Assembly: GCA_900708905.1 (NCBI GenBank)
Contig: CAADRB010000038.1
Coordinates: 569,892 to 633,891 of the forward strand
DNA length: 64,000 nt
Source: Hymenolepis diminuta
Lineage: Eukaryota; Platyhelminthes; Cestoda; Cyclophyllidea; Hymenolepididae
Reading direction: 5' to 3'
Under the pieces are notes generated by a model. That model ran no database searches, had not been told where the DNA came from, and saw only the letters and a program-made list of their open reading frames with translations. Both the position numbers and the translations under genes were made by a program. Below, piece by piece: positions 1 through 12,520 of this stretch. How positions within the stretch are numbered: position 1 is the first letter of the stretch; each line of letters starts with the position of its first letter.

Positions 1-984
1 ACATACCAACTAATCCACTCTCTCAGTTGAATCTGTGGTTGGCCTAGATCGATTGAAGTATATATGGCACTACTTAAATGGCTCCGGATTGCCTTTCCAT
101 ATAAAAACTGTTGATTGCAAATACTTTCATTCTAGGGAATCGGAAAGCAAATAAATGATTTCTTTGACTTTTATAAAGTGCTCATTTTACGATCCTCTGT
201 GCAAGTTTGGACCCATTTCATTAAATAAAGATTAAATCAATAAATTAAAAAATAAATTAAATAAATAAATGCAAAAATAACTAACTACATGATTTTATAA
301 TTAGATATGAACTGTCTGGATGGATCTCTCTCTGGTAAATGCTACAACGATTGAGAAGTCTGAAGATTATTTCTACCAATATTATCGTAAAGAATATCTA
401 ACAAGAATGAACAAATCTCTTTCTTTGCGATTATTAACTAAACTGAACCTATTTTGTTTTAATGGCAGACTCATACCCGATTTGCTGATTTGAATTCACT
501 TTACGGGGTAACCTGATCTAACCATGTGCCTGTTCCTTCTTATTTTTCTTCTTCTTCTGTGTTTGTTTTTTTCACCCCACGTGTGCAACATAATCTACGC
601 CCAAATATACACTGACTGACTAATCTGTCTTGGTATTGCATGAATGTTTGGTGTCTAGCAAATCCGGCCTCCTCCCTCACCTATATTCAAAATAATAGAA
701 GCCATGATCATGAATCACGCACAGCTGAATCGGTAGAGTCATACTTCACCAGCCGAGATTTAGATAGACGCCTTCTGTGCATTTCTGACCATCAATCATC
801 GTCTTTAAGTAAGTACAGAGGCCTAGACGAATTTACTACATCCTATCGGATGGAAACATTTATCATCCAAATGTGGTAATTTGGATTCAGGACTGGTTTA
901 AGAAAATAAGCACGTGTTTGTTAGACACAGTTCCAACTTGTTATATGGTTTAGAAATTTGCAGAAATTTGTATAATACAAGGTG

Positions 985-1212
985 ATTGAAAAGCAACCCA
1001 TATCCTGGGCATCAGTATCACAGTGGTCAACATTCACGTTTTCTAAGTCAAAGACCATAAGAAAGTTATTCATCGGCGTACATTCGGTGACATCGACGGC
1101 CAAACCCATTGGTCAGTAAAAGGAATGGTAAAATGTGAAATTCTCATAAGGACAGCTCCAGGATACTTTGCCCCCACTTAAATCAAATATGGTTACTCCT
1201 TTGTTAACGGGC
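985..1212 (+). repeat. Dispersed SINE-like repeat, family D, copy 1
   Basis: This segment resembles 22470-22640 and 26990-27212. Shared landmarks are a central GGCCAA block, then an ATAAG block, a CTCCAGGATA/CTCTAGGATA block, a TTNCC block and a final ACTCCTYYNTT block. Its left part (GGCGTACATTCGGTGACATCGAC) also resembles the right part of 23185-23290. The copies are strongly diverged, so the limits are approximate. Confidence 0.45.
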
Positions 1213-2944
1213 ATTGGAGTTTTTAATTCTTTATAACAATCTCCAGAGGTTTAGAAACACTATACGTGAGAAAGTTTGGATATCAGTAGTAATGATAGGC
1301 CTAATGACTCAAAAACGACTGTGCAAAGCTCAAGGTTCGAGCGTTTATGAGGTTGCATGTGTATGCTTATGGATTATCCATTTTCTTCAAAATCCCATAT
1401 TGATTATATTCTTCTCATGTTCTTTTTATAAAAAAAACAGGAAAATAAATAATTTTTTCATCTAAAGAAGGGAATCATTTTCGTCTAACCGTATGTCTTA
1501 TGATCCAATTAAAACAAGTAGCAGTAAATCTATGTAGAGTACTTTATACTTAATATTATCAGAATTACTTCATTTATGTATTATTTGTTTAATTACATTA
1601 GTATGACTTCAATATTCGCATCCTGAATAGTATCAGTAAATCTTAGGGAAATTTTTAAGGAATTTGGGTTAATTTTTATTATTTTCAACTATGATTATTA
1701 AAGCTCAAATTAATCTATTAATAAGATAATAATTGCATAATAAATGGGGCTTAAGACGTTTTAAATATTTTAAGCAACTTATGAAGCCCTGCTAACTTAA
1801 AATTTTTAGCTATTTCATCTCCGCTACGTTAAAACTATAAACTGTGAAATATCACGTAAGATCATTTGCGTCCACAACCGCCGGAAGAATAAATAGACTG
1901 AAGCGGCAAGACCGACCCCTCTTGACAAAATAATACCTGTCAGTAACCTGTGACAATCGCAGACAAGCATTTGCTGCAATCCCGGGGACGAATCGAGAAT
2001 TTTGAATTTTGGTAAATAAATTGCTCATTCAGTAAGTATTGTACAACCTGAATACGGAAAAAATCATATGAAGTTTCCTACTCTATCTTTTAGATTTCTC
2101 CCCTTTATTGTTGTTGGACTCTGTACTATTCGATGATTTCCACAGTTAAGAAATAGTTAATTTTTATTATTACTGTGGTTAATAACAACGATAATTTTAA
2201 GCATTTTTTAAAAATTAGTTGACTAAAAGAATAAAGCGAATCGATAATGGGATAGTGTCATTTTCGCTAGAAAACATGGAAACGATAATGCACTTGTGTG
2301 ACACGAATAAGAATTAATTGGATTAATATAGAATAGAATTAGGACTATCAATTAAATAGGTTTCAGTTCTATTTGTGAGACCTAAAAATGTTTTTCTGTG
2401 AATATTTAGTACATTCAGCCCCATTTTCAATATAGCATTTTCAGACAATACGTGTTTCTGTGTTTGCACAAGACTGTATTCACAAACCCGTGCAAGTATA
2501 AGAGTTTTAGTAGTAGCCATTCAGCAGAGAACAAGATCAGACTTGCTGTATACTTCATTTTGTGGTTAGCCAAGAGGGTCCGAGTTAGTTTTAAAACAAA
2601 CATGAGAGAATATCAGTTTTCATTTATGACCAGAAAGCGTCTAATTAAGTGCTAAATTAAATGTGAAACAGGAATTTTCCGGCATACTTTTCAATGCGTA
2701 TTTATTATCAAGTGTGGACTATTTTCACAAGGAAAGTAATAGTTAATAGCCGTTTAGAATAGTTAATGAATGATTGAGGAGTAACTCTTAAAAATCAAAA
2801 AATTCAATCATTAACCGTTTTTATAATTAGAATTAGATTAGAATACACACAACATTAGGTTTTATTTGATATTTTAATCATGCATAATCATTCTAAGCAC
2901 TCAGAATTTTATTACAGAAACAGTGGTGTTGAATTTTGCATTTC

Positions 2945-3070
2945 AGATCGTGACTTTTCTTGCATTGATCTGAACATCTACTCTGATAATCGATCACCAT
3001 TTTTGCATCCTAACATCTGGTTTTCAAACTTCGCAATCGCCGAGAACTTAACATATTCTTGAGCACTCTA
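2945..3070 (+). repeat. Dispersed repeat, family E, copy 1
   Basis: Resembles 29885-30015 on the same strand. Shared blocks include TTGCATYGATCTGARC, GATCNATCACC and AGAACTTAACATATTCT / AAGTTAACATATTCTAGA. Only two copies were noticed. The element class is unknown, and neither copy keeps a long open frame that would identify a transposon protein. Confidence 0.4.
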
Positions 3071-5449
3071 ACTTTTGTAAATCTTGATACCGAGTTATTT
3101 TTTAAACATTCTTTCGAAAACTGAAACAATATGCACGGCCAAAAAAAATACATATCATATTTATATTGTTATCCGTTGAACAAGTTCCTACAAAAGAGCA
3201 TTCCGAATAATTCACATTCAAATTTAGTTACATCTGTTAACTTCCTCCAGAGAAGTAATAAGGAAAAAAATTAATAATTTCCGTTGGAAAGCTAAATTTC
3301 AAAGATCTTTGCATCCAAAGCTTTTGAAAGCCACAAATTTCATATAAATTGATGTCTCTCTAAGTTTTGTCAATAATATTAATCGATTGAATTGATTGCC
3401 TCATAAGGGATATTGCGATCTGGATTAGTTCATTTAGAACGAGAGGAAATTCGGGAACCCTTTGCTAACAGATTAGCTGATATTAACTAGTATTTTGTAT
3501 TTGTATTTATTACACCAGAGATAAAGAGCGCTGTTGACAGAACCGTGCAAAAATGGAGGGATGACAGCCTTCTTTCCGTTTTTCTTTTTTTACTAAAAAT
3601 TGAGTGTGTATTCTTATTAACTCAAAAGTCTTCAGAAATGAATGCTCAGATACCTTCTCTTTCTGTATATCGCGGGTAAAGTTAAAGATCACGGATTTTT
3701 TATTCACCCCGTAAACCTTCAGTCTCTTGATCAAAAGTGGTCAAAAGTGGAAATGCGAATTTTTAATCAGGGCGACTCCATAACATTTTCCATCTCCTGG
3801 GAAATATTCCTATCCCATAATAAACATTTGCTTTTCTGCAATTATCATGGATTTTCAGACCTGCAGCGTGTGAAATCACCTCAGAAAATCTGTATGAATA
3901 TATTCAGCCCATTTTTCACAGACATTTATTTAAATAAGCCAGGAAAGGAACCAAAGTAATTTTGTTCATTGGACTACTTTGTGCCCATTTGAATAAATAG
4001 GGGACTTTAAAAAATGATACTTGGAAAAGAAACTCGAGGGATCAAAGCAAACTGTGCAGCGAAAATTTTCCTTTGTATATATAGACGGAGCGGCGGTGCA
4101 TAAACATTTAAATCATAAGACGCCAAAAAGGGCTTAAATCTTTCCGGCAGACATTATACAATTAAAGTGACCGCTCGTCCTCGTAATTTTCCACTTATTA
4201 TTGATAAGACAGAGAAGGCACGCTCAACTTCAACGTGGGTTTGGCAGAAATACGTATAAAATATGTAAGCCTTTGATGAAATCGGAGAGTATTAATGATG
4301 CTTATAAGAAGCATATTCGAACATGTTCAGTGCCTGATGTAGAGTTCGCAAATTTCTCTGTTTCTGCCTGACCAATCAGGTAGCCAATCATTCTTCAAAG
4401 TGTTATATTTATTGACAATATTTTCCTCAAACGCACATTATTTTTTTATGCTCTTTATTTAGAGTGTACATTAGGGCCAGAAATAGTTATTAATAACGAT
4501 AATTATCACACAATCTAAAAGAGGAAATAATATTTTATTAATTACTATGGATAAGCATATAACATTAACAACTAAATTGAAGGAATCATACCCTAAATAC
4601 AGCTCAGAAATTAGACAGAACTTCAAGTACGACCTGATATAAACAGATTTTCTACTTTCTTTCTAATGGGGTTTGAGTAACTACAATAGTAGTGTCCCTT
4701 AAATGGGCACCCGATGATATCGCGTGGGTTCATAACTTCATATTTATACATGAAGAAAGTTGTCTTCTCGTTAAACCAGAAGATCAACTTCAAAAATACG
4801 GTAAGTTAATTAAAAGAAAATAGATTATGTAAAATGGTAGATAAATAAAATTGGTGGAAATTTCTATGGTTAAATTACAGTTGGTCTCATCTTCTACGCT
4901 CAGTTAAAAGAAACAATTCTAAAATGTAATTTACCTAAAATAATGCTTTGAAATTTAAATTCTCTGCCTCTTATTTCGGATTTAAATGCTTTATTTGATC
5001 AAATAACTGAATTGCGTTATTAGAATTATTTTTATGACAAATGAAAGGGCGTCTACAATATTTTGTCATGGAGAAACATCTTATCACATGGAACAGAAAA
5101 TAATCTAATAAGAAATGAAGTGGGAGAGTTTTCGAATAGAAATAGAAAGTCAGGGTATCAGAATTCGAACTCTTTTTCATTTTTCAGATGGCCCTATTTT
5201 CACTTATTTATCTGCGATTGTAGTGCAAAATATTTTACGAGGGTTAGTAAGAAGAAATGGGAGAGATAATTCCCTAAGAGAGGGTATTTAGTCAGTAAAA
5301 GGGAGAATCTGAGCTCTTGGAGTCAAGTCAACTGCTTTTTTTCATTTGAACTTCGATCGGACTTGTTCTCTCACATCATTATTATGTTCTTAATTGGGAA
5401 AATCTCAGTTAAGAGCATTCATGTGATTTCGCAGCCACTTTTTTTCATG

Positions 5450-5640
5450 TGGATGGTTCAATGCGTCTTGTCTTAGTGTTTCAAATTTTCATATCGGGAG
5501 TTGAATCCCCATGTTCTTGATTAAACTCATGTCCGTGGTGCTCAGATTCTATTGATCAGTTAATCAAATACATTAAATGGTACATGCCATCTCGATACGC
5601 TCGTCTTTTCTAAATCATTAAGGGCAGCTATCTGATATTT
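5450..5640 (+). repeat. Dispersed repeat, family C, copy 1
   Basis: Resembles 41695-41850 on the same strand. Shared blocks are TCATGTCSGYRG, AGATT, TTATTGGTCAGTTAAT/CTATTGATCAGTTAAT, GGCCACACTATCTCGAT/TGCCATCTCGATA. A third, shorter match lies at about 20180-20300. Limits are approximate and the element class is unknown. Confidence 0.45.
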
Positions 5641-6489
5641 GCCAAGGGGATTTTTGACATAATGCGAATTGAATGCGAATGAATTTCTTATTGAACTATC
5701 ATCGCTGCTAAAAATAATACTCAGTTTGTTTCAAGAAAATAAACGCAAAAAGTCTGTGGGTCCTATCTTCAAAAAAGTACAATTTTCTTTTCCAGTACTT
5801 TTGTTACTTTATATTTGACTGAAATTACGAGGAGAGATTACAAACCCTGATAAACAACTGTTTCTTGGTAAAGGTGCGGCTTTATAATTAGCCGTCTAGA
5901 ACTAAATGCTAAAAGTAGTGCAGACCAGCAGTCTAGCCTTTTTTTCTACTATTAATCACCTTCTACTAACGCCGTTTAAATGGTAGATCTTCAAAAAGAT
6001 TATCAATATGTCACTTAGCTATCGGCATCTTGGTTAACTCCGTTTCGTGTGTCAAAATTGCTATCAAGAGTAATAGGGATTTGGAACAACCTCTATGCAA
6101 AAGTCATAACATAGTATGAGTAATTGGAAAGGGGGATAAACTAGGTGGCCATGTTAGATACCCATAAAGTAGGCCAAATGGGACAAAATGACATGTATGG
6201 TATGATTTGTATCTTCGTTATTTTTCTTTCACGGGAGAGGAGAACAGTTTAGTGTCTGTTGGGGGAAAAAGCGGAAAAACACATGTGTCTGAGGCCCATC
6301 GGGTGTGAGTCAGCTTTGAAGATATGTGGAGAGTGTTAAGTCATGGCTTTTTTAAGAATTGATGAACGGACAATGGGGGCTTGATCTTGACTACCAGCGG
6401 AATGATGCCCCCTCCGCTCCTCTCGTCCTCCCCAAGATTAATTTTATGGAGAGATTAAAAAACGAGGAAGTACGTCTTTGCATAAAGGC

Positions 6490-6815
6490 TTTCTTAAGAA
6501 AGAATTAAATCTAACAATTGCTTTTTCTTCTAATAATAGTATTAAGAAGCCTTATCAAATATTTTCGATGCACTCGAGCGAAACTCTTAGACTTCATCTT
6601 TCGTGCACTGGATTATGGATTATTAGAAATCTACTCTCACACCAAAATATGTAAGACCACCACTGAAGTAATTATCGATGCAATTATTGGTTAATCAAGC
6701 CGTAAATTCGTAATTACGTATATAAGCAAAATTATTTTCTTGACGAAAACATTGCTTGACATACAGGTCTCCCCCCCCCCTCCCTTCTTCTTTCTGGGGT
6801 CTGAATAGCTGTAGC
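6490..6815 (+). repeat. Dispersed repeat, family F, copy 1
   Basis: Paired with 17105-17385 on the same strand. The clearest shared block is TCAAATATTTTCGATG, followed by GAGMGAAAYTC, ACTTCATC/GCTTCATC, TGGATTATTAGA/TAGATTATTGAAT, then a pyrimidine-rich stretch and TTCTGGGGTCTGA/CTTCTGGGTCTAA. The order and spacing of blocks are kept over about 300 bp, so this is an old shared element and not chance similarity. Confidence 0.5.
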
Positions 6816-9800
6816 TTTATAAAAGCGACAAATAAGCATTATAAATGTAGTAAATAAATTAAAAACTTATTAAATTAATATCTATCTTCGTCCGATAAAC
6901 AATAAATGCTGAATAATTAGATTGGGTTCCAACAATGCATATGCGAGGGAGGTAGAAAGACAATTCAATAGTCTATCATAGATTATCACATTGGTCATTC
7001 CAATCAGGGTAGTCAATCTTGTGGAATTCGAACTCAAGACATTTAATTAAGCAGTTACACGCACGGTATAGGTTAAGCAATTTAATTATTAATGCTAATA
7101 ATATTCATATTCCAATTACGCTTTGGAAATAAGGATGTATAGTTTTAAATATTCAAGTTATCAAATAGGGAGAAAGGTAAAAATTATCTTCCTTGAAAAG
7201 TAAGGGCTTGAGTTCTAATTTGCGCCTCTTTGTCCTTATCATCATCAGGATACTCGAGAAGTTTATTTTTATTGGTGAGTCGTTTTCAAGACAACTGGAG
7301 GCAATTACGCTGATTTACATGAACGGAGATTTGAGTTCCTTGTAGCTTCATAGTCACATAGTTTACGATCCACTTCTAAGTTATCTAATACCAGAAGAAA
7401 GCTAATATCTCAAATTGAGAGAGTTTAAAGAATTTTTGATTATACCACTCCCACCTTTATTTTTGTAGTGTTTGGCCAGTATAAGCTAGTATTTACTGCT
7501 TTGAAATCAGCTAGGATTTTTTAACTTAGCAGAGCTCACTGACCTGTGTTCACTCAAGATGAACTAAATTAGGGAAAAAATTACAGTGTTGTAGTTATTA
7601 GAGTCATTCATATTGTTAATTCCGGTTATTCCTGTGTCATTATTATCAGCGCGATTGCCTTTAGTCAGATATTGGCATTTTCAATAACGTCATTCCAAAA
7701 CATTGGTTAATATTCTTCGTATGCCATGATAGCTGGATGGCAAGCATGAATAGTCTACTGTTCATTGTTATTATAATCCATAGTGGGGCAAAAAATGGTG
7801 ATGGTTCATTGTGGAAAAGCAACGGAAATCGGTCGACAGTAGGACAAGTAAGGAATAAAAGGAGAGGATCGAAAAGGTATTTGGATGATCAATTAGAATC
7901 GTCAGTCTTTCCATTTGAATTCATCTTATTCTTTCCAAGGTCGAGAAAGCAGGACGATATTGCATAATCATAATAAGATGATCTCTGATTTTAAGTGCTA
8001 TCGCTAATATTTTTTCAAGCATTTCCGATGGAAATTACGCTTTTTACTTGGCTTATTGATCAATGAACTACATTGTTTTGTTAAGATAATATTATTTATG
8101 TATGATAAAAATCGTTAACCAAAATATTTTTCTAACTCTGATATATCTCTAGATACTTTAATGGGCTATTTGCATATTTATGAATAGTTTATCTACGCCT
8201 GCAAGATCCCGATTATTTCATTTTATCTTCAGATCCCACAACTTATTAAAAAAATTCAAGTTGTCTACCTTTTCTGGCCATATTTATTGCCTCTTCTAGC
8301 TCATTCCCATGCGTTGTCATCCATCATTTTCTCGGTTGAAGTGCTGCATACCTTTGTTTTTATGCAGTGAATAATTTGCATTTTGGAACAATTTGTGACA
8401 TTTCGACATCTCAAGCAAAATTTTTTTGGAATTTACGCACCATTATTTAAATACACCTGCCAGATTGCAATTTTTATTCATAATTCATGCGAAAATTGCA
8501 AAAAAATATCTCCAAAATGCAAGAATTTCATTTGAATACCTCGTCTAATGTCTATTTTGGAACTTGAAGTAGCTATTTTGTCGGCGTTTGACAATTTTGA
8601 ACGTTCTAAGCTACTAACTTTTGTAAGTAGCAATGTATCATTCCCTTTGCCTTGGCAATTGTTTTACTGCTTGGTCGTCACAGTTTCTGATAATTATACC
8701 CGAGCGTCTCATAGCACTTTGCCAACTGACGATTGATCATCTGAATGTGTTTATTAGACTGCGTCTGAGAATGTGAGTGAATGTCTTCCCTCTTCATATT
8801 AATTTATTCCCTGAAATTGAATCGCACACTTTCAAACACTCTTTTCTACTCACAATCCATTTGCATAAGTGCTAAATTCTATGAAGCATCGGCGTTTACT
8901 ATCTCTACTTTTTCCTTCTTAATAATCAATTAATAATTAATAAAAAAAATGTATTTTCCATACATCTCGAACCCTTCCTTTTAACTTCTAGAGATGTTCT
9001 TTTCCTATTAACAGGACTTTTGTGGGTTTCCTAAATTGTGTGTTACTAACTATTCATCAGTAGGTAATTATATTGAAAGTAATTTCCAACTGATAAGAGT
9101 GACCAATGGTGAACAGAGTACTGCCAACCAGAAGCATCTATAATTATTTTTAGTTGTGTAAAAAAAGAAAGACAGCAAATATTTCTACAACACTTACAAA
9201 AGTCCGACTTCCCAATAAAGCACTCCCAGCCTGTGATGAGCTCCACTTAGTACTACACGTTTCCCTTTAGAAGTAAAAACACGCATTCAACCACCTTTCT
9301 ATTGACCAAATCTAACAGGTATGGTTGGTCATGCAGTTCACTGAACGTGGGTAAATGAACATAGAAGTCGTGGCCTCTAAAATTTCAGGAACCATAGTCC
9401 CATCCCCTTTAGTACAATACTTGGAACCATTACGGTTGAAATGTGCGAAATAGGTTTGGTTAATATTAAAAGGAAAAGTGAACATCCTATTTATCAACCG
9501 TTTACCATTGAACGCGGTCTGTGCTAACCTTTGGGTTTCTTTCCCTTTACATGATGAAAAAGCTCATCACCTTAGACTTAAGATTTGGTATGCAAAATTT
9601 CCGAAACCATCGCTGTAAGTTCTAATAGCACCTAGCTAGGGTATCCTGGAGCATCTCTGATGACAAACCCACACTCTAACCCCTCCTTTGCTTATCAGGA
9701 ATAAATAACGAATGCAGTTGACCGTCCGCCAATCACATAGTGCACCAAACTTTTGATTTCTGACTTGGACGACGTGCATGATGACAACTGCGTCGGGAAA

Positions 9801-10291
9801 ATAAAAAGACATCTAGCTAATAATAATCCAGGCACGTGATTAACTAACCGCTTAAATGGCCCAGTGGTACAAAAGTTAATGGAAGCAACAGCAAAACTCC
9901 TCAATACACATTCATTCCGTGAACTGTGACTAATCGTAGCAGTTAAAGATGATCTAGAGAGGTATGACAGGACTCGATGTTCATATCAGGTGATCCGGGA
10001 TGCCCGAGAGGGGAGTTGGAAAACGCTTCACTTCAACGGTCCTGGAATATTTAGCAACCATGATGTTTTACAATATAAAATGTAGCTTATTGGAGGATAA
10101 AGGAGACTGAAACCACTATAGAGAATGACTTCATAGTTAAATTTTGTACAGATTAATTTCAATCCTTAAAGAAAAGTAGCTTCCAGGAATAAAGAAAAAC
10201 ATTGAAGAGACTAATTTCTTCTATTTAGAAAAATATCTACAAATATACAAATACAATTATCATATAAAAATAAACCCGAAAAGAACGCATT

Positions 10292-11030
10292 TCACGGTAT
10301 GGAGCCTATCACTGATGCTTCAACTTTATCGGCAATAGCTTTTACCTCTTCCACGATATCCTTTTTGAGAATCAACTGCTGACGATAAGCTGAAATAGAT
10401 TCAACGACTTTCTTATTCAAGTCCTCGATGTGCTCAAGAGCTTGCTGATTGGATTCGGTAAAATCTGTCTCGTGATGTACAGGAGGGAGTTTGGACCGAT
10501 TTGAAGTAGTTGACTTCATAAGACCGTGATACATTTCAGGCGATGGATCCACAAAGACCATTTCATCATAGATTTCACGAACTAAACTCTTTTGACCCAT
10601 CATAATCTCATGATCAAAGTGAAAGAGTTTTATAAGATGATTAATTGTTAGAGGTTTCATACTGGAATCAATGAAAAACACCTATAAACGACAATAACAC
10701 TCTAAGACTGAGATACAGAATTCCAATAAAATCTAGTTCAAATCTTACCTTCATAGCGATATCAAATTCACCCCATCCAGTTTCAGTTACCTCAAAGGGT
10801 GGCTTAGTAACGGTGCGAATAGGGTTGGAATAACTTTCATGAAGTTTAAATTGTACGCGTTTGACATAGAGGGAAATATCATCATTGGGATCGAAGGGCC
10901 GGAGAAATGCCGTCCAGACATGGGTACGACCGTCTTCTTCACGTTTTTTGCCTAAGTAACGCGATACATTGCCATACACTATCGGCTTTATGATTGTAGT
11001 ATTCACACGCTGAGATTCCTCTTTTTGCAT
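10292..11030 (-). CDS. YEATS4: YEATS domain-containing protein 4 (GAS41)
   Basis: GAS41-type YEATS protein, a reader of acylated histone H3 lysines. In animals it is a subunit of the SRCAP and TIP60/NuA4 complexes in the nucleus. There are two coding exons, 11030-10749 (94 codons) and 10681-10292 (129 codons plus TGA), joined in phase 0 across a 67-bp intron with donor GTAAGA and acceptor TTATAG. The 223-residue product is close to the 227 residues of the human protein. The YEATS domain starts near residue 15 ([20 protein letters not shown]) and keeps the acyl-lysine pocket motifs HESY (64-67) and GWGEF (85-89). [19 protein letters not shown] opens exon 2. The C-terminal helix (about 180-215) is heptad-like, as expected for the family coiled coil. 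The N-terminus is a few residues shorter than in vertebrates. Isolated from neighbours by gene-poor DNA on both sides. Confidence 0.95.
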
Positions 11031-12061
11031 ATTTCTTTAAAACCAGATTCGATTAAAAAACTGAATTTTTTAAAATTCAGCTTAAAACAGCTTAAACAAT
11101 CAATACTGACTAATTTATTAGAAAGAACAAAAATTTTATAAAGACATTCAATAAGCACCTTTAGTTGAAGAGCCCAATCCGCTTAAAATATCCGCTTACG
11201 ACCGTGTACGGGTATTTACTACGGTGATTTAAGGACATAAAATTATTCGGGTAAAATTTTTCATATTTGCCTTCTGATAACACACTTTCATTATTTCTAA
11301 ATTAGTACTATTTGCATTCTACAATTTCATTTAGCAAAAATAAAAATTATAATAATAGCGTATAATCCGTTTTCTACCAAATGTCGAAGTTATTTGGCTT
11401 AGACTTGTGCTTTCAAAATTAAATGGAGATTTTTTAAAATTTCACGACTAAGGTACGTATGCTATAATTTGGACGACTTTCTACTTTATATTCTGCTTTG
11501 ATTGGGCAGACCTTATAACCTTTGCCTAAAACAAATCGTGTATAAACTACCGAGTATGATTCAGTTTTAAATGCAATTCAGTGGCCAGAGGTATCAAGCA
11601 CAACAGTTTAAAAATGCTCCGTTCTACATAACTCTATAAAAAAGGCCCGATTTAACTGAGATGATAAAAAATTCCATTTATTATTTCAGATCTTAATAAA
11701 CAATATTTTCGTTCATTCCAAATGCTAGGAAAATGACGTCTTGCAGTTACTCTAACATTCGCATGCATTCATTATTTCACAAATGATAATGAAATTTGAT
11801 TGATAATGTGATGTTCATTAAAAGAGTCGGACTGAGTAGGGCTAACATACCAAGGGTTGAATAAGCTGCAAAGATATACCAATCGTAGTATATTTTATGA
11901 AATGCGTTTCATATTGCATTGGCTGTTGCGATGCCGTGGACCTACATTTCAAACAAATAACTATAGTGTAATTAATACCCTTATCATTTCCATAATAACA
12001 TTAATGGTTTGTATCAACATTGAGTTGATTTGTGGAAAATATCATTTCTTATATGAAACGC

Positions 12062-12520
12062 AGTGGATAGGTAGAATAAGGCACTCATGTCGCTGATCAG
12101 CGTAGAGGTAATTGGAAAGCCACCGGTTTATTAATGAATAAATTTGGTTTATATACAAAACATATCTTCTTTAGACGTCGGTCTTGTCTCGTCTTCGATA
12201 TCTCGACGTGATGACAGTATCTGTTTAGGTATTTTTAGGGCAAACGCGCACATACACAAACGGATCGCTTGCGAGCACTGTAATTGAGATTTTATCGCAA
12301 GTCAACGATTTCTAATTGACAGGTGTTGACAGACATCTATTGCCTGTAAAAGTTTCTAAGTTAATCTGCATATCAATTAAGGATATTTTATATTGACTAT
12401 TTTAAAACCACTATTGGAGAAACGATCAAGTGAAATATGTATTGTTGTCCCGATAAAAAATAGAACTGACTTAATGAAATTAATATACTCGTGTAGTTAT
12501 GGATAATATGCCCTGTCTGA
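12062..12520 (+). repeat. Dispersed repeat, family A, copy 1
   Basis: Closely related to 61965-62460 and 62620-62915. Shared blocks in order are GAATAAG, CACTCATGTCG, GATCAG, AAGCCAC, TTTATTAAT, GGTTTATATACAAAACAT, TTAGACGTC, CGACGTGATGA/CGGCGTGATGA, CTGTTTAGGTAT, CACACA and CTTATC. Copy 1 and copy 2 stay alignable to a GACTATTTTAAA block about 330-380 bp downstream and a following ATATGCCC block. Confidence 0.6.

Larger units (their letters stand above)
1..10291. other. Gene-poor AT-rich flank
   Basis: I find no gene that can be supported here. Open frames are short (up to about 105 codons at 3642-3959), match no family I know and have no convincing flanking splice signals. The stretch contains old dispersed repeats (near 985-1212, 2945-3070, 5450-5640 and 6490-6815, listed separately), A/T-rich simple sequence near 230-285, and a run of ten C at 6771-6780. 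Distal regulatory DNA or unspliced non-coding transcripts cannot be excluded. Confidence 0.6.

Noticed and set aside
3642..3959. 105-codon plus-strand frame
   Set aside because: No recognisable motif, AT-driven composition, no splice context, and similar lengths occur by chance several times in this window.
7015..7085. Possible minus-strand tRNA (GAGTTCGAATTCC B-box)
   Set aside because: Only a T-arm-like segment is present. Acceptor and anticodon stems do not pair on inspection, so it is a degraded SINE at most.
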